Shown: piece after piece, positions 1 through 10,429 of the stretch | How the letters are laid out: every line of letters starts with the position of its first letter | Position numbering within the stretch: the stretch's first letter is position 1 | Source of the DNA: Meiothermus ruber DSM 1279 | GTDB taxonomy: Bacteria; Deinococcota; Deinococci; Deinococcales; Thermaceae | Length of the DNA stretch: 64,000 bases | Direction of reading: 5' to 3' | Assembly: GCF_000024425.1 (NCBI RefSeq) | Contig: NC_013946.1 | Span: forward strand, 1,922,001-1,986,000 | The notes under the pieces: model-generated | The model's database searches: none | Seen by the model: the letters and a program-made list of their open reading frames with translations, nothing else | What the model was told of the DNA's origin: nothing | Translations under genes and position numbers: made by a program

Positions 1-1930
1 TGCTTCCCGAGGTTGCGCCTTCGGCGCGCACCTCATAGGTGCGGGTGCCGCTCGAGGGCGGTGGAACGTTCAAGCTCCACAACCCGTTGGCATCGGCGCT
101 GACCCGCCCCAGGCTGGCCCCGTCCTCAAAAACCTCCACGGTCTGGCCCGGCTGGGCCGTACCCTGGAGGGTAAAACCGGTGGCCGAAACCGTGGCCCCA
201 TCCACAGGCGCGATAAAGGTGGGTTCGACCGGGGGCGTGGCGGTCACGCGGACGCTGGCCCCGGTCATCTGCCCGGGGCGGCGGGCCTCGTAGGTGTGTG
301 CACCGGCGGTCAGGGCCGAGACCGGGAGCGCAAAGCTCCAGCGCCCATCGGAGCCTACCGTTACAGCGCCAAGGGCCGCGCCGTTGTCGAAGAGCTCGAG
401 GGTCTCCCCTGGCTGGCCAGCCCCCTGCAGGGTATAGCTGCCCACTGCCAGGGTCGAACCGTCCGCCGGTGCGGTGATGGTTACAGCCGCTGCCGCCGGG
501 GGCAGGCCCGCGCTGAAGGCCCGCAGGCCCAGTCCAGGCAGAACCGAGAGCAGGCCCAGCAGGGCCATCGCCCCCACCAGCATCCCCGCCGCAGGCAGGC
601 CCGTTCGCGTCGCGGGGGCCATCAGGGCCTGGGTGAGGCCCATCGGGGCCGCCGCTACCGGAACCCCCGGCGCTTCCGAGCTGCCATACTGGGCCAGGGC
701 CGCCTCGGCCTCGCGGTCTTCGGCTTCCTGGGCCGGCGTGGGCTGGCTGAAAATCAGGAAGAAGACCCGGAGGTAGTAGTAAGCGCCAATGGCCGAGGTG
801 ACCAGGGCCAGCACCACCAGTCCGTAGAACCCGGCCCGGGCCGCCTCCTGGAAGACCAGGTACTTGGCCCAGAACCCGGCCAGCGGGGGCAGCCCCAGCA
901 CCGAAAGAATGCCCAGCCCCAGGGCCCCGCCCAGCAGGGGCTTGCGGTACCACAGGCCCCGCAGGCGCTCGAGCGGTACATCCTGGTTGGAGAGCATCGA
1001 GAGCACCGCAAAGATCAGGCCCGTAGCCAGGCCGTAGGTCAGCAGATAGAACGGGATGGTGGCCTGCCCGGTGGGGCCAAACAGCCCCAGGCCGATGTAG
1101 CCCGCATTGGCGATGGAGGAGTAAGCAAAAAGCCGCTTGGCTTCAGTCTGAGACAGAGCTCCCAGATTCCCAAACAGGGTGCTGAGGGCAATCAGGGCAG
1201 CCATCCCGACCCCCCAGGCTTCCAGGCCTTCAGGGGTAAAGATGCGCAGCATGGCCGCAAAAGCCGCCGCCTTGACCGCCGTGGCCATAAAGAGGGTGAC
1301 CACCGTAGGGCTCCCCTGGTAAACGTCCGGCGACCACCACTGGAAGGGCACCATGGCGGTCTTGAAGGCAAACGCCGCCATAATCAGCAACAACCCAGCC
1401 ACGTAGAGCGGCCCCGAGCCGGTCGCACCCACCATAAAGCTGCCGGTTGCCCCAAAGTACAGGGCGATGCCATAGAGAAAGATGGCCGCCCCCAGCGCCC
1501 CCAGCAGGAAGTATTTCAGGCCCGCTTCAAAACCTTTCTCATCGCGCTGCCAGGTGGCCAGTACGTACAGCGGCAGCGAGAAAACCTCCAAGGCAATCAC
1601 CAGCACCACCAGGTTGGGGCTGCTGGCCATGACGTGCATACCGGTCACCGCAAACAGCACCAGCAAGGGGTATTCAAATTTCTTAGCAGGCCCCAGCAAA
1701 AGCGCCCACAACCCACCCAGAATGGCTACCAGGGTCAGGCCCCGGGCCAGGGTATCGAAGCGGTAGAGGCCCCCAAAGGCCTCCACGGTCTGGCCCCAGC
1801 CCACCAGAGAGAACAAACCCGCCAACAGCAGCGCCGCCACGGTCACGATGCGGTTGGCCTCGCGGGAGATGAGGAAGGCCAGCAGCGACAGCACGGTGGC
1901 GAAGCCTGCCAGCAAGTACAAAGTCAGCAT
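1..1930 (-). CDS. nuoN: NADH-quinone oxidoreductase subunit N with C-terminal Ig-like repeats (partial, runs off left edge)
   Basis: Antiporter-like membrane subunit of complex I, a proton-translocating arm protein in the cytoplasmic membrane. The ATG at 1930 opens a reading frame I followed without a stop to base 2. Residues 1 to about 475 are the usual hydrophobic NuoN core. From about residue 480 the protein continues past the last predicted helix into two tandem repeats of about 88 residues, starting near residues 483 and 570. Each begins with a TITAPADG / TFIAPVDG-type segment, followed by TLQGxGQPG, VxxxDGxxxG and W(S/L)xxxP, the pattern of bacterial Ig-like domains. Thermus NuoN is about 427 residues and, as far as I know, lacks these. 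It is the last gene of the nuo operon, 52 bases after nuoM. The C-terminus is unknown because the window ends. Confidence 0.93.
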   Translation of the reverse strand, partial: MLTLYLLAGFATVLSLLAFLISREANRIVTVAALLLAGLFSLVGWGQTVEAFGGLYRFDTLARGLTLVAILGGLWALLLGPAKKFEYPLLVLFAVTGMHVMASSPNLVVLVIALEVFSLPLYVLATWQRDEKGFEAGLKYFLLGALGAAIFLYGIALYFGATGSFMVGATGSGPLYVAGLLLIMAAFAFKTAMVPFQWWSPDVYQGSPTVVTLFMATAVKAAAFAAMLRIFTPEGLEAWGVGMAALIALSTLFGNLGALSQTEAKRLFAYSSIANAGYIGLGLFGPTGQATIPFYLLTYGLATGLIFAVLSMLSNQDVPLERLRGLWYRKPLLGGALGLGILSVLGLPPLAGFWAKYLVFQEAARAGFYGLVVLALVTSAIGAYYYLRVFFLIFSQPTPAQEAEDREAEAALAQYGSSEAPGVPVAAAPMGLTQALMAPATRTGLPAAGMLVGAMALLGLLSVLPGLGLRAFSAGLPPAAAAVTITAPADGSTLAVGSYTLQGAGQPGETLELFDNGAALGAVTVGSDGRWSFALPVSALTAGAHTYEARRPGQMTGASVRVTATPPVEPTFIAPVDGATVSATGFTLQGTAQPGQTVEVFEDGASLGRVSADANGLWSLNVPPPSSGTRTYEVRAEGATSGS

Positions 1931-1982
1931 CGCGCACCTCCCATCCGCGCAAAAGAGCTAAAAACCTGGCGCTTGCGGTCGG

Positions 1983-3404
1983 TCATGAAGCACCTCCAAA
2001 GAGCGCCGCAAGGGCCTTACCGAGAGGCTCGAGGTAGACCGTAAAAAGCTTTGGATAAAGGCCCATCAGAAGCAGCACCCCCACCGTAACAGCCGCAAAA
2101 CCCCACTCACGGGTGTCCATATCGGGCACAGCCTGGGCCTGGGGGGTTTCCTGGAAAAGCTTCTGAAAGGCCGTGAGCGCATAGGCCGCCGCCGCAATCA
2201 CCGCCAGGAACGCCAGGAAGGTCAGCCAGGGCGAGACCTTGTAGGCCCCCAGCAACACCATCAGCTCGCCGGGGAAGCCCGAGAGCCCCGGTAGCCCGAT
2301 CATGGCCATCAGCAAGAACATGCCCAGCACATAGAGCGCCGGGGTGTGCCTGGCCAGACCACGCACCGGAAGGATGTCCAGGCTGCCGGTGCGCTTGTAC
2401 ACCAGACCCACAAACAGGAACATAGCGGAACCATAAATCATTGAAGCGCCCAGCAGGTACAGCGCCCCTACAGTGCCCTCCATGTTGCCGCTAAAGAGCC
2501 CCAGGGCTGCAACGCCCATGTGGGAAACCCCGGCATAGGCCAGCAAGGTTTTCCAGTCGGGCGCGCTGAAGGCCAGCCAGGCGGCGTACAACGCCCCAAA
2601 AGCGGCCAGGAAGAGCAGCAAGCCCTGCCACTCCTTGAAGCCCTCGGGCATCAGGGGAATGGCCCACTTGAACAGGGCAAAGACACCCACCTTGTACAGG
2701 GTGCCCATAGCATCGGCCAGGCCGGAGGGGTGGTTTTGTTGGTGGAAGCTAGGCAGCCAGGCATGCAGCGGGAAGAGCGGCGTTTTGACAGCCAGGGCAA
2801 CTAAAAAGCCCAGAAAGGCCAGGACCGCGGCCTGCCCGGTCAGGGGATGGGCCACCAGGTCGGTATAGAGGAAGCTTTCGGCCCCGCCCAGGTAGCGCAC
2901 CGCGAAGATGGCAGCCAGCATGGGCAGCGAGCCCACCAGGGTAAACAGCGCAAAGATGTAGATGGCTTTTAGGCGCTCCGCCCCCCCGTAAAACCACAGC
3001 ATCAAGAGCGCCGGGATCAGCGTGGCCTCGAAGAAGGCATAGAAAAAGATCAGATCCTGGGCTGCAAAAATGCCCAACAAACCGGTCTGCATCATCAGAG
3101 CCAGGGCCAGGAAGCGCACCGGTACCTCGGCAATCCATACACCCAAAAGCACCACCAGGCCCACTGCAATCCACAACAGCAAACCGGCCCCATCCAGCCC
3201 CACCGCATAGTAGACCCCCACCTCGGGCAGGAAGGGGGTCTGGCTGGCATAGGCCACCCCCTGGCCCCCGTAGCCGGCAAACAGCGCCACCGCGATCGCC
3301 AGGCTCACCGCCGCCGAGACGATAGCGAAGGTGCGGCCCAGGCTCGGCAACATAAAGAGCGACAAACCTGCCAGGAGGGGTAACCACAGTCCCACATGAA
3401 TCAT
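1983..3404 (-). CDS. nuoM: NADH-quinone oxidoreductase subunit M
   Basis: Antiporter-like membrane subunit of complex I, 473 residues, about the length of Thermus Nqo13. It carries the family's conserved proton-channel segments: a [15 protein letters not shown] stretch with the channel glutamate near residue 127, and [20 protein letters not shown] near residue 210 with the lysine and the TPxFPLHxWLP signature. It is almost entirely hydrophobic with about 14 predicted membrane helices. The ATG at 3404 overlaps the nuoL stop (ATGA), so translation is probably coupled. No anomaly is visible. Confidence 0.97.
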   Translation of the reverse strand: MIHVGLWLPLLAGLSLFMLPSLGRTFAIVSAAVSLAIAVALFAGYGGQGVAYASQTPFLPEVGVYYAVGLDGAGLLLWIAVGLVVLLGVWIAEVPVRFLALALMMQTGLLGIFAAQDLIFFYAFFEATLIPALLMLWFYGGAERLKAIYIFALFTLVGSLPMLAAIFAVRYLGGAESFLYTDLVAHPLTGQAAVLAFLGFLVALAVKTPLFPLHAWLPSFHQQNHPSGLADAMGTLYKVGVFALFKWAIPLMPEGFKEWQGLLLFLAAFGALYAAWLAFSAPDWKTLLAYAGVSHMGVAALGLFSGNMEGTVGALYLLGASMIYGSAMFLFVGLVYKRTGSLDILPVRGLARHTPALYVLGMFLLMAMIGLPGLSGFPGELMVLLGAYKVSPWLTFLAFLAVIAAAAYALTAFQKLFQETPQAQAVPDMDTREWGFAAVTVGVLLLMGLYPKLFTVYLEPLGKALAALFGGAS

Positions 3405-5233
3405 CGCAACACCCCCCAGCCCACCAACAGCACCAGGGCTACCAGAAGCCCGGCCAGATAAAAGCGTAAAGACCCGGTCTCGAGCCTCGCCAGCAGGCTC
3501 CCCAGCCCGCCTACCAGGTTACCCAGGCCAGCAAAACCCGCCAGCAGACCCTTATCACCCCCGAATAAAAGCTCCGCTAGCCCTTTGGCCGGATTCACCA
3601 AGAGGGTGTTGTACAGGGCATCGGCATAGAAGCCTTGCAAAGCCGCCGCCTGGAAGCGCTCGTACCAGGCCGGCATCTTCTGCTGGAAAAAGCGGAAGCC
3701 CCACCACAAAGCGGCAATCGCCACCACCGCCGAGGTGAGGATGAGTACCCACTCGGTGAGCACCGGCAGCTTCTCGTGGGGAAACTCTCCGATGGCTTTG
3801 GTCAGGAAAGGTTCGATAAAGTTCTTGTAATCAATCACATACGGCAACCCCATAAAGCCCACACCAATGGCACCACCCATCAGGATGTGGTTGGGCCAGA
3901 GCATCACCGCCGGGCTTTCGTGGGGGTGTTCTTTGCCCCGGTACTCGCCCCAGAAGACCAGCACATACCAGCGAATCGAGTAGAGGGCAGCCAACACCGA
4001 GGCCAGCAGCATCAGGAACCACAGCCAGGGGCCATACTCGAAGGAGTAGGCCAGGATGGCGTCTTTCGACCAGAAGCCTGCCAGCGGCACCAGACCGCCC
4101 GAGGCGAAGGTGGCGATTAGGCCGTGCAGATGGGTGGCGGGCAGGTACTTGCGCATACCGCCCATCTTGCGCACGTCCTGCTCGCCCCCCAGGGCGTGAA
4201 TCACCGAGCCCGAGGTCATGAACATCAGGGCTTTGAAGAAAGCATGGGTCACGATGTGGAAGATGGCCACCCAGTAGGCCCCCACCCCCACCGCCACGAA
4301 CATGAAGCCGAGCTGCGAAAGGGTCGTGTAGGCCACGATGCGCTTGATGTCCCACTGGCCCAGCGAGCACAGCGCCCCGTAAAAGGCCGTCAAGAGGCCG
4401 ATGAAAACGATCAGACCCGACAGGTAAGCGTCGTCGTGCAGCATGAAGGCGTGCCGCACCAGCAGGTAAACCCCCGCCGTGACCATGGTGGCCGCGTGAA
4501 TCAGGGCCGATACCGGGGTGGGGCCGGCCATGGCGTCGGGCAGCCAGACCATCAGGGGCACCTGGGCGCTCTTGCCCATGGCCCCTACCAGCAGGAAGAA
4601 GCCGGCCAGCGTAAGGGTGGTAAAGCTATACCCCCCAGCCTCCACCTTCTCGGCCAGCTCGCTGATCGAGAGGGTGCCGAACATGCTCCAGAGCAGGCCC
4701 ATGGCCAGCAGGAAGCCCAGGTCACCGATGCGGTTGACGATAAAGGCTTTACGGGCCGAGTCGACGTTAATCCGTTCGTGGTACCAGAAGCCGATCAGCA
4801 GGTACGAGGCCAGCCCCACCCCCTCCCAGCCGATGAAGACCACCGGCAGGCTGTCGCCCAGGATGAGCACCAGCATGGCCGCAATGAACAGGTTGAAGTA
4901 GCTAAAGAAGCGGCTGTAACCGGGGTCGCCGTGCATGTAGCCGATGGCCCAGACGTGGATTAGGAAACCCACCCCAGTCACCACCATCAGCATCACGCCC
5001 GAGAGGTTGTCGAGGTTGAGGCTGAAAGGGATGCCTGGCAGCCAGTCCGGGAGCGCCCAGCGCCCCCCCCCCTGCAGCAGCAAGACCAGGCCCAAAAGGA
5101 AGCTGCCCAGCACCAGCAAGGAGGCCAGCCAGCCCGCTGCCGGCTCGCCAATTCGCTTACCAAAAAGTCCCAGAAGCACGAACCCCAGGAGGGGCAGTGC
5201 GATAATCAGGGGTAGAAGAAAGGTCTCTTGCAC
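3401..5233 (-). CDS. nuoL: NADH-quinone oxidoreductase subunit L
   Basis: Largest antiporter-like membrane subunit of complex I, 610 residues, close to Thermus Nqo12. The conserved core is clear: [17 protein letters not shown] near residue 135, [34 protein letters not shown] near 220-255 (read in two parts), and a C-terminal hydrophobic tail consistent with the long lateral helix and its anchor. About 16 membrane helices are expected. It starts 3 bases after the nuoK stop and overlaps nuoM by 4 bases. Its role is proton translocation driven by quinone reduction in the peripheral arm. Confidence 0.97.
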   Translation of the reverse strand: MQETFLLPLIIALPLLGFVLLGLFGKRIGEPAAGWLASLLVLGSFLLGLVLLLQGGGRWALPDWLPGIPFSLNLDNLSGVMLMVVTGVGFLIHVWAIGYMHGDPGYSRFFSYFNLFIAAMLVLILGDSLPVVFIGWEGVGLASYLLIGFWYHERINVDSARKAFIVNRIGDLGFLLAMGLLWSMFGTLSISELAEKVEAGGYSFTTLTLAGFFLLVGAMGKSAQVPLMVWLPDAMAGPTPVSALIHAATMVTAGVYLLVRHAFMLHDDAYLSGLIVFIGLLTAFYGALCSLGQWDIKRIVAYTTLSQLGFMFVAVGVGAYWVAIFHIVTHAFFKALMFMTSGSVIHALGGEQDVRKMGGMRKYLPATHLHGLIATFASGGLVPLAGFWSKDAILAYSFEYGPWLWFLMLLASVLAALYSIRWYVLVFWGEYRGKEHPHESPAVMLWPNHILMGGAIGVGFMGLPYVIDYKNFIEPFLTKAIGEFPHEKLPVLTEWVLILTSAVVAIAALWWGFRFFQQKMPAWYERFQAAALQGFYADALYNTLLVNPAKGLAELLFGGDKGLLAGFAGLGNLVGGLGSLLARLETGSLRFYLAGLLVALVLLVGWGVLR

Positions 5234-5236
5234 GTT

Positions 5237-5527
5237 TTACCCCCTCAGTTGCCTTAGCTCATCTACGCTGGTGGTCTCGCGGCGGCGGAAGATGGCCACA
5301 ATCAGACCAAGGCCCACCGCCACCTCGGCGGCGGCAATGGCGATGATGAAAAGCACCACCACCTGGGCCTCCAGGCTCCCGGTGAGCTTGGAGAAACTGA
5401 TGAGCGAGAGCGCAGCGGCGTTGAGCATCAGTTCGATGGACAAAAACATCAGGATGGCGGTGCGCCGGGTCAAGGCACCGTAAGCACCAATTGAAAACAG
5501 CAGGGCCGAAGCCACAAGCCAGATCAT
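5237..5527 (-). CDS. nuoK: NADH-quinone oxidoreductase subunit K
   Basis: Small complex I membrane subunit, 96 residues with three helices, matching the family size. The family segment MFLSIELMLNAAALSLISFS contains the conserved buried glutamate (about residue 32), and FIIAIAAAEVAVGLGLIVAIFRR near residues 62-84 carries the second one. The ATG at 5527 overlaps the end of nuoJ by 4 bases (ATGA), giving coupled translation. Confidence 0.97.
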   Translation of the reverse strand: MIWLVASALLFSIGAYGALTRRTAILMFLSIELMLNAAALSLISFSKLTGSLEAQVVVLFIIAIAAAEVAVGLGLIVAIFRRRETTSVDELRQLRG

Positions 5528-6123
5528 CGCTTGACCACCGCCTTCTCATCTTTTTGCTGCCCGGCGGAAGGGCTGGGCTTTTGATCCTGTCGGAGGTGGG
5601 CCGGGTGACTGGTGGCCGCGACAATCCGCTCGGGTTCAATCAGCACCACCGCTGCCACCGTGGCCACCAGCAGCAAGAAGCCCACCACCAGCAAAGCATA
5701 GAGCCACTTCTCGGGATCGTAGAGCAGGGGCCCCAGGGCCTGGGGCAGGCCGCCCCCCAGGGCCGGCGTGCCGGCAGGCGGCTGAAAGCGGGTTACAGCG
5801 TAGGTCAGCACGCCGGCCAGACCCAGCGCCCCAAGCGCGGCCACCCAGCCCAGCCGGGGCAGCAAGTCCTGGCCCACGTTGGCGCTGGCCGCCGAGAGCA
5901 GCATGATGACGAACAGAAAGAGCACTACGATGGCCCCGGCGTAGACAATGATCTGGATCATAGCCACAAAGCGGGCCTCGAGCGCCACGTACACACCCGC
6001 CACCACCAGGAAATTGGCGATGAGCGCCAGGGCGGCGTGCACGGCGTTTTGCAGCCGCACCACGGCCAGGCCGGTACCGACCAGCACAAGCAGCGCAAGG
6101 ACTTCCCAAAATCCGATACTCAT
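5524..6123 (-). CDS. nuoJ: NADH-quinone oxidoreductase subunit J
   Basis: Complex I membrane subunit of 199 residues. The conserved third helix with VYAGAIVVLFLFVIMLL near residue 60 (the pi-bulge helix in known structures) identifies the family. Five membrane helices are expected. The protein is some 20 residues longer than Thermus Nqo10 because of a charged, proline- and lysine-rich tail after about residue 165. The start at 6123 is supported by a GGAGG about 5 bases upstream. A 124-base gap with a hairpin separates it from nuoI. Confidence 0.96.
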   Translation of the reverse strand: MSIGFWEVLALLVLVGTGLAVVRLQNAVHAALALIANFLVVAGVYVALEARFVAMIQIIVYAGAIVVLFLFVIMLLSAASANVGQDLLPRLGWVAALGALGLAGVLTYAVTRFQPPAGTPALGGGLPQALGPLLYDPEKWLYALLVVGFLLLVATVAAVVLIEPERIVAATSHPAHLRQDQKPSPSAGQQKDEKAVVKR

Positions 6124-6190
6124 TGATTCCTCCAGAGAGCCAGGGGTGGGCTCGAGCCTTTAGGGTCGCACATAATCCGAGCGATTTTAC

Positions 6191-6211
6191 CCCCAACAAT
6201 GTGTGTTGGGG
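6191..6211 (-). repeat. Hairpin in the nuoI-nuoJ intergenic gap
   Basis: Perfect 8-bp inverted repeat, CCCCAACA and TGTTGGGG, around a 5-base loop, in the only sizeable gap of the 3' half of the nuo operon. No run of T follows on the transcribed (minus) strand, so it does not look like an ordinary terminator. It could be an mRNA processing or stabilising stem. The same gap holds two CTCGAG hexamers and no open reading frame. Confidence 0.6.
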
Positions 6212-6247
6212 AACACCTGCCTTTTGGACTCGAGCCTCCGGTCTGCC

Positions 6248-6781
6248 CTACTTGGGCGGCTTAAAGCCCTCGAGTTCGGGTCGCACGTAGGGCAGGCTGT
6301 AACCCCGCTTGACCGGCTTGCCCGTGTAGGCCGCCTCACGGCGCTGGGGCTTGGTGCCCTCCACCTCGACCAGCATGTCCTCCTTGCCGTAGACAAAGTC
6401 GGAGTAGCGGTAGTCGGCCATCTCGAAGTCGTAGCCCATCACCACCGCGCCGGTGGGGCAGGCCTCCTCGCACATCCCGCAGAAGATGCAGCGCAGCATG
6501 TTGATCTCGTAGACCCTGGCGTACCGCTCCCCTGCGCTGACGGGGTTATTGGGGTCGTTCTCGGCGGCTTCTACGTAGATGGCGTAGGCCGGGCAGGCCG
6601 CCGCACAGAGCGAGCAGCCGATGCACTTCTCAAGGCCGTTGGGATGCCGGGTCAGCACGTGTCGCCCGTGGAAACGGGGCTTCAGGGGCACCGGGGCATC
6701 CGGATAGGGAATGGTCACCGGTTTGGAAAACAGCGCCTTCAGGGTTATCCCCATGCTTTGCGCCAGTGCAGCAATGCTCAC
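6248..6781 (-). CDS. nuoI: NADH-quinone oxidoreductase subunit I (ferredoxin-like)
   Basis: Peripheral complex I subunit carrying two [4Fe-4S] clusters (N6a, N6b) that hand electrons towards N2. With a GTG start at 6781 the protein has 177 residues, and the ligands fall at Cys53, 56, 59, 63 and Cys98, 101, 104, 108, the same numbers I recall for Thermus Nqo9. An AAGGAG lies about 7 bases before the GTG; the open frame extends further upstream but without family sequence, so I prefer this start. It begins 23 bases after the nuoH stop. Confidence 0.96.
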   Translation of the reverse strand: MSIAALAQSMGITLKALFSKPVTIPYPDAPVPLKPRFHGRHVLTRHPNGLEKCIGCSLCAAACPAYAIYVEAAENDPNNPVSAGERYARVYEINMLRCIFCGMCEEACPTGAVVMGYDFEMADYRYSDFVYGKEDMLVEVEGTKPQRREAAYTGKPVKRGYSLPYVRPELEGFKPPK

Positions 6782-6804
6782 AGGTTCACTCCTTTCAATC
6801 GAGA

Positions 6805-8058
6805 CTAATCGCCCGCACCCATGCGCGGCATGGCCCGGGGCTTGGGTTTGGCCGTCAGAATCACATAGGCCGAGAAGACCACCAGGCTGAGCAAGGAAAG
6901 CCAGCCCAGCACCGCAACCGGCCACTTGAAGGCCACCACCAGCGCCGACAGCAGGAACCAGGCCAGGGCCAGCGGGAAGAGGCGGCCCCAGCTAAAGACC
7001 ATGAGCTGGTCGTAGCGCAGGCGGAAGAGCGTACCCCGCACCCAGATAAAGAAGAACAGGAACAGCGCGATTTTGACGAACATCCAGAGGTACGGGAGGG
7101 CGAACAGGCCCCCGATGAGGGGGATCTGCTCCATGAAGCCGGGCATCCGCCAGCCTCCCAAAAAGATCGTGGGAATCAGGGCCGAGGCGGTAATCAGGTG
7201 GATGTACTCGGCCATCTGGAACAGGGCCCACTTGATGGAGCTGTACTCGGTGTTATACCCCCCCACCAGTTCCTGCTCGGCCTCGGGCAGGTCGAAGGGC
7301 GTGCGGGCCGCTTCGGCCATGCTGGTCAGCAGGAAGATGGCGAAAGCCGGGAGCATGTAGAGAATCAGCCAGCCGTTTTGGTGTTGCCACTCGACAATTT
7401 CTCGCAGGTTCAGGGAGCCCACCAGCAGGACCGGGGCCAGCAGGCTGATGCCCAGGGCCAGCTCGTAGGAGATGAGCGAGGCCGAAGAGCGCAGCGAGCC
7501 CAGCAGGGAGTACTTGGAGTTGGAGGCCCAGCCCGCCAGAAAGATACCGTAGATGGCGATCTCCGAGACCGCGAAGACGTAGAGCAGGCCCACATCCAGG
7601 TCAATCACCCAGGGGTCGTAGCCAAAGAAGGCGTCCTTGGGGCCAAAGGGAATCAGGCCGAAGGTGAGCACCGCGAAGGTGACGGAGATCATGGGGGCCA
7701 GGACGAAGACCACTTTGTCAGCCCTGGCCACCACCAGGTCTTCCTTGAAGATGGACTTGATGGCATCGGCCAGGGGTTGCAGCAGGCCCGTGGGCCCCAC
7801 CCGGTTGGGCCCCTGGCGGATCTGGATACGGGCCAGCAGGCGGCGCTCAATCAGGGTCATGTAGGCAAAGGCGGTCAGCAGTCCGAAGATGACCAGAAAG
7901 GCCTTGATCCCCACCATCCACAAGGGATCGGTGGCGCTCGAGCTGGCCGCGGGGGTGGCCTCGGCGGCCACGGCCAGGCCAGCCAGGAGCGGTGCACCAA
8001 AAGCCAGGCGCGTCTGGAGGCACCCCAGGCGCGGGTGCTTCTGTTGGGTCTGGTTCAT
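6805..8058 (-). CDS. nuoH: NADH-quinone oxidoreductase subunit H with extended N-terminus
   Basis: Membrane subunit that forms the quinone cavity and joins the two arms of complex I. The 417 residues include [19 protein letters not shown] near residue 80, an [20 protein letters not shown] loop near 262-281 and [15 protein letters not shown] just after, all hallmarks of the family. The ATG at 8058 overlaps the nuoG stop (ATGA) and has AGGAGGT 5 bases upstream. About 40 residues precede the usual N-terminus; they contain a basic start, a hydrophobic run and an AVAAEA segment, resembling a signal peptide. Thermus Nqo8 is 365 residues and begins close to the WMVG segment (residue 47 here). Confidence 0.96.
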   Translation of the reverse strand: MNQTQQKHPRLGCLQTRLAFGAPLLAGLAVAAEATPAASSSATDPLWMVGIKAFLVIFGLLTAFAYMTLIERRLLARIQIRQGPNRVGPTGLLQPLADAIKSIFKEDLVVARADKVVFVLAPMISVTFAVLTFGLIPFGPKDAFFGYDPWVIDLDVGLLYVFAVSEIAIYGIFLAGWASNSKYSLLGSLRSSASLISYELALGISLLAPVLLVGSLNLREIVEWQHQNGWLILYMLPAFAIFLLTSMAEAARTPFDLPEAEQELVGGYNTEYSSIKWALFQMAEYIHLITASALIPTIFLGGWRMPGFMEQIPLIGGLFALPYLWMFVKIALFLFFFIWVRGTLFRLRYDQLMVFSWGRLFPLALAWFLLSALVVAFKWPVAVLGWLSLLSLVVFSAYVILTAKPKPRAMPRMGAGD

Positions 8059-10421
8059 GCGGCACCTCCTACCAGAATTTTGGCCTCCAGGCTGCGGCCC
8101 GCCCAGGCCCCCAGCGCCGGCACGTACATCACACCATCGGGCAACCCTACCACGGTTCTGACCTCGAGGCGCTCCCTTCCACCGGGCAGCTCGATCTCTA
8201 CCCAGTACCCATCGGCCAGGCCCTGGGCGCGGGCCGTGGCCGGACTCATCTCCAGCCTGAGTTCGATCGCCTGGGCCACCGCCCCCACCACCTGCTCCCG
8301 CCGCCACATGGTGGGGCGCAGGTAGAGGGCTCCCTGGGTGGCATCGGCCTCGGAGGCGGCCCAGCCGGTACCTTTGGGCAGCCAGCGCTCGAGCGCCGCC
8401 GGCAGTTTGTGCTTTTCGACCAACAGGCGGGTGGCCTGGCGCACCAGCCGCACCGGGGTTTTGACCCCCAAAGCCTCGGCCAGCACCGCCAGCGCCGCCA
8501 CCGCCCCGTCGGCTTCGCCGTTGTTGATGGCCACGGGCTCCAAAGGCAGCACCCGGCCTTCGAGGTTCAGGGTATGGCCGCGCTTTTCGTAGGGCGTCTG
8601 GTTGGGCAAAATCACGTCGGCGTACCGCTCAGCCAGCGGGTGCCGGTGCGTGAGGTGCAGGATGCGGAAAGAAGCCGCCTTGAGCTGGGCCTCGGTGGGC
8701 AGGTAGGCATAGTAAACCGCCCTGGGCCCGGCCTCCGTCCAGCCCGCACCCCCTTTGCCGGGGAAGAAGCCCAGGGCCTCCAAGCCCCGCGCGTTGGCCG
8801 CCGGGGTCATGCACATCACCTTGGCGCCGGTGCGCTCGGCGAGCTGCCGGGCCTTGAGGGCCGCCTGGGGCTGGTTGAGCACCCCCGCCCCCAGCACCAG
8901 CACCACCCGCTGGCTCTTCGCCAGGCGCTCCTTGACCCAGTCCACCGCCTCGGCCAGGCCCGCTGGGGCCTCGCCCTGGTTCAGCAAGGCCGCCAGCAGG
9001 GCCGCCTCGGCCCCTGGGGCATGCACGCCGCTGGCCCCGGCCCACTTGGCAGTGTTGCTGGGGTAGGCGCTGAAGAGGGCCAGCTTATGGGTCAGGCGGG
9101 GCATCCGCTCCTTGATGTTGAGGTCGGCAAAGGGGGTGCCGTGGTTCAGCCGGGCCGCCGGTTTGAGGCCGCGGCTGTACTCCGAAAGCCTGAGGTGCAG
9201 GGTGGGGGCCTCCTCGGTGGGCTCGCCCAGGATCAGCACGAACTCGGCATCCAGCAGCTCGTCGAAGCTGGCCGGGGTGAACCCCGTCACCGGGTAGGCG
9301 GTGCGGCCCTGGAAGTCGCGGTGCGGCGTGCCCAGGGCCTGGGTGAGCTCGAGGGCCGCCAGGCCCTCCTCGAGGGTGCTGCTGCCCGCCAGGTACACGC
9401 CGATGTCCGCTTTGGCCACGCCGCTCAAGCCCTTGCGGATGGCCTCGAGGGCCTCCTCCCAGTTGGTCTCAACCAGTTGGCCGTTCTTGCGTACCAAAGG
9501 AACGCGCACCCGGTTCTCGTTCACCCATTCGTGGCCGAAGCGGGCCGCATCGGAGATCCAGACCTCGTTCACCTCGCGGCGCTCGGCAGCCCGGATGCGC
9601 TCGAGGAGACCGCTGCGGGTGTCCACCGTGATGGCCGCCCCGCAGGCGTCGTCCATCGAGGTGGTCTCGGTGGCGTCGTACTCCCAGTTGCGGGCCCTGA
9701 AGCGCGCGGTTCGGTCGAGCAGGGCCCCCACCGGGCAGATATCCACGATGTTGCCGGTGAAGTTGGAGGGCAGGCCGTCGTCCTCGCTGTTGATGAAGGT
9801 GTGCACCCCCCGCTCGATAAAGTCCAGCACTTCGTCGCCCGGAATCTCCTCGAAGTAGCGCACGCAGCGCTTGCAGTGGATGCAGCGCTCGCGGTCGAGC
9901 ACGATGAAGGGCGAGAGCGGATGGTGCTTGTCCACGTGCCGCCGGGTCATCTCGAAGCGGGTGTACATGGGCAGCTCCATGGGGTCGGGCTGGTAGAACT
10001 TCTCCACCAGGCCGTACTCGTAGCTGCGATCCTGTAGCTCACAGGCCCCGCCCTTGTCGCAGGTGGGGCAGTCGAGCGGGTGGTTGAGCAGGGTCAGCTC
10101 CACCATGCCCGACTGGGCGTGCTTCACCTCGTCGGAGAGGGTGTCCACCACCATCCCGTCGGTTACCGCGGTGATGCAGGCCGCCGCCAGCTTGGGCATC
10201 CAGAAAATTTTGGGCTGCCCATCCTCCATGATGAAGTTGCCGTCCGGCCCTTTGCGCGGGCTGCCGGTCCTAACCAGGCACATCCGGCAGGCCCCGATGG
10301 GCGACAGGTGCTTCTCAGCGCAGAACAGCGGCACATCGTAGCCAGCGTGGAAGATGGCATCCATCACCGAGGTGCCGTTCGGTACCTCTATGGTTCTGTC
10401 GTTAATGGTTACCTTGGCCAT
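8055..10421 (-). CDS. nuoG: NADH-quinone oxidoreductase subunit G, N7 cluster ligands missing
   Basis: Large iron-sulfur subunit of complex I, 788 residues (Thermus Nqo3 is 783). The ligands for N1b (Cys34, 45, 48, 82), N5 (His114, Cys118, 121, 127) and N4 (Cys180, 183, 186, 229) are all present, each one residue before the Thermus number or identical to it. At the positions of the Thermus N7 ligands (256, 259, 263, 291) this protein has Ser255, Asp258, Ala262 and Ser290, so this off-pathway cluster should be absent. The rest is the molybdopterin-oxidoreductase-like domain found in all NuoG. It starts 8 bases after nuoF and its stop overlaps the nuoH start. Confidence 0.97.
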   Translation of the reverse strand: MAKVTINDRTIEVPNGTSVMDAIFHAGYDVPLFCAEKHLSPIGACRMCLVRTGSPRKGPDGNFIMEDGQPKIFWMPKLAAACITAVTDGMVVDTLSDEVKHAQSGMVELTLLNHPLDCPTCDKGGACELQDRSYEYGLVEKFYQPDPMELPMYTRFEMTRRHVDKHHPLSPFIVLDRERCIHCKRCVRYFEEIPGDEVLDFIERGVHTFINSEDDGLPSNFTGNIVDICPVGALLDRTARFRARNWEYDATETTSMDDACGAAITVDTRSGLLERIRAAERREVNEVWISDAARFGHEWVNENRVRVPLVRKNGQLVETNWEEALEAIRKGLSGVAKADIGVYLAGSSTLEEGLAALELTQALGTPHRDFQGRTAYPVTGFTPASFDELLDAEFVLILGEPTEEAPTLHLRLSEYSRGLKPAARLNHGTPFADLNIKERMPRLTHKLALFSAYPSNTAKWAGASGVHAPGAEAALLAALLNQGEAPAGLAEAVDWVKERLAKSQRVVLVLGAGVLNQPQAALKARQLAERTGAKVMCMTPAANARGLEALGFFPGKGGAGWTEAGPRAVYYAYLPTEAQLKAASFRILHLTHRHPLAERYADVILPNQTPYEKRGHTLNLEGRVLPLEPVAINNGEADGAVAALAVLAEALGVKTPVRLVRQATRLLVEKHKLPAALERWLPKGTGWAASEADATQGALYLRPTMWRREQVVGAVAQAIELRLEMSPATARAQGLADGYWVEIELPGGRERLEVRTVVGLPDGVMYVPALGAWAGRSLEAKILVGGAA

Positions 10422-10429
10422 TCCCTACC

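Noticed and set aside
296-2044. Long open frame of 582 codons on the plus strand opposite nuoN
   Set aside because: It is the mirror of the real nuoN codons, rich in Gln, Arg, Gly and His without any domain; such frames arise from the high GC content.
9640-9660. Cys260 of NuoG as a remaining N7 ligand
   Set aside because: It lies between the expected ligand positions and stands alone; a [4Fe-4S] site needs four ligands and none of the four expected positions has one.
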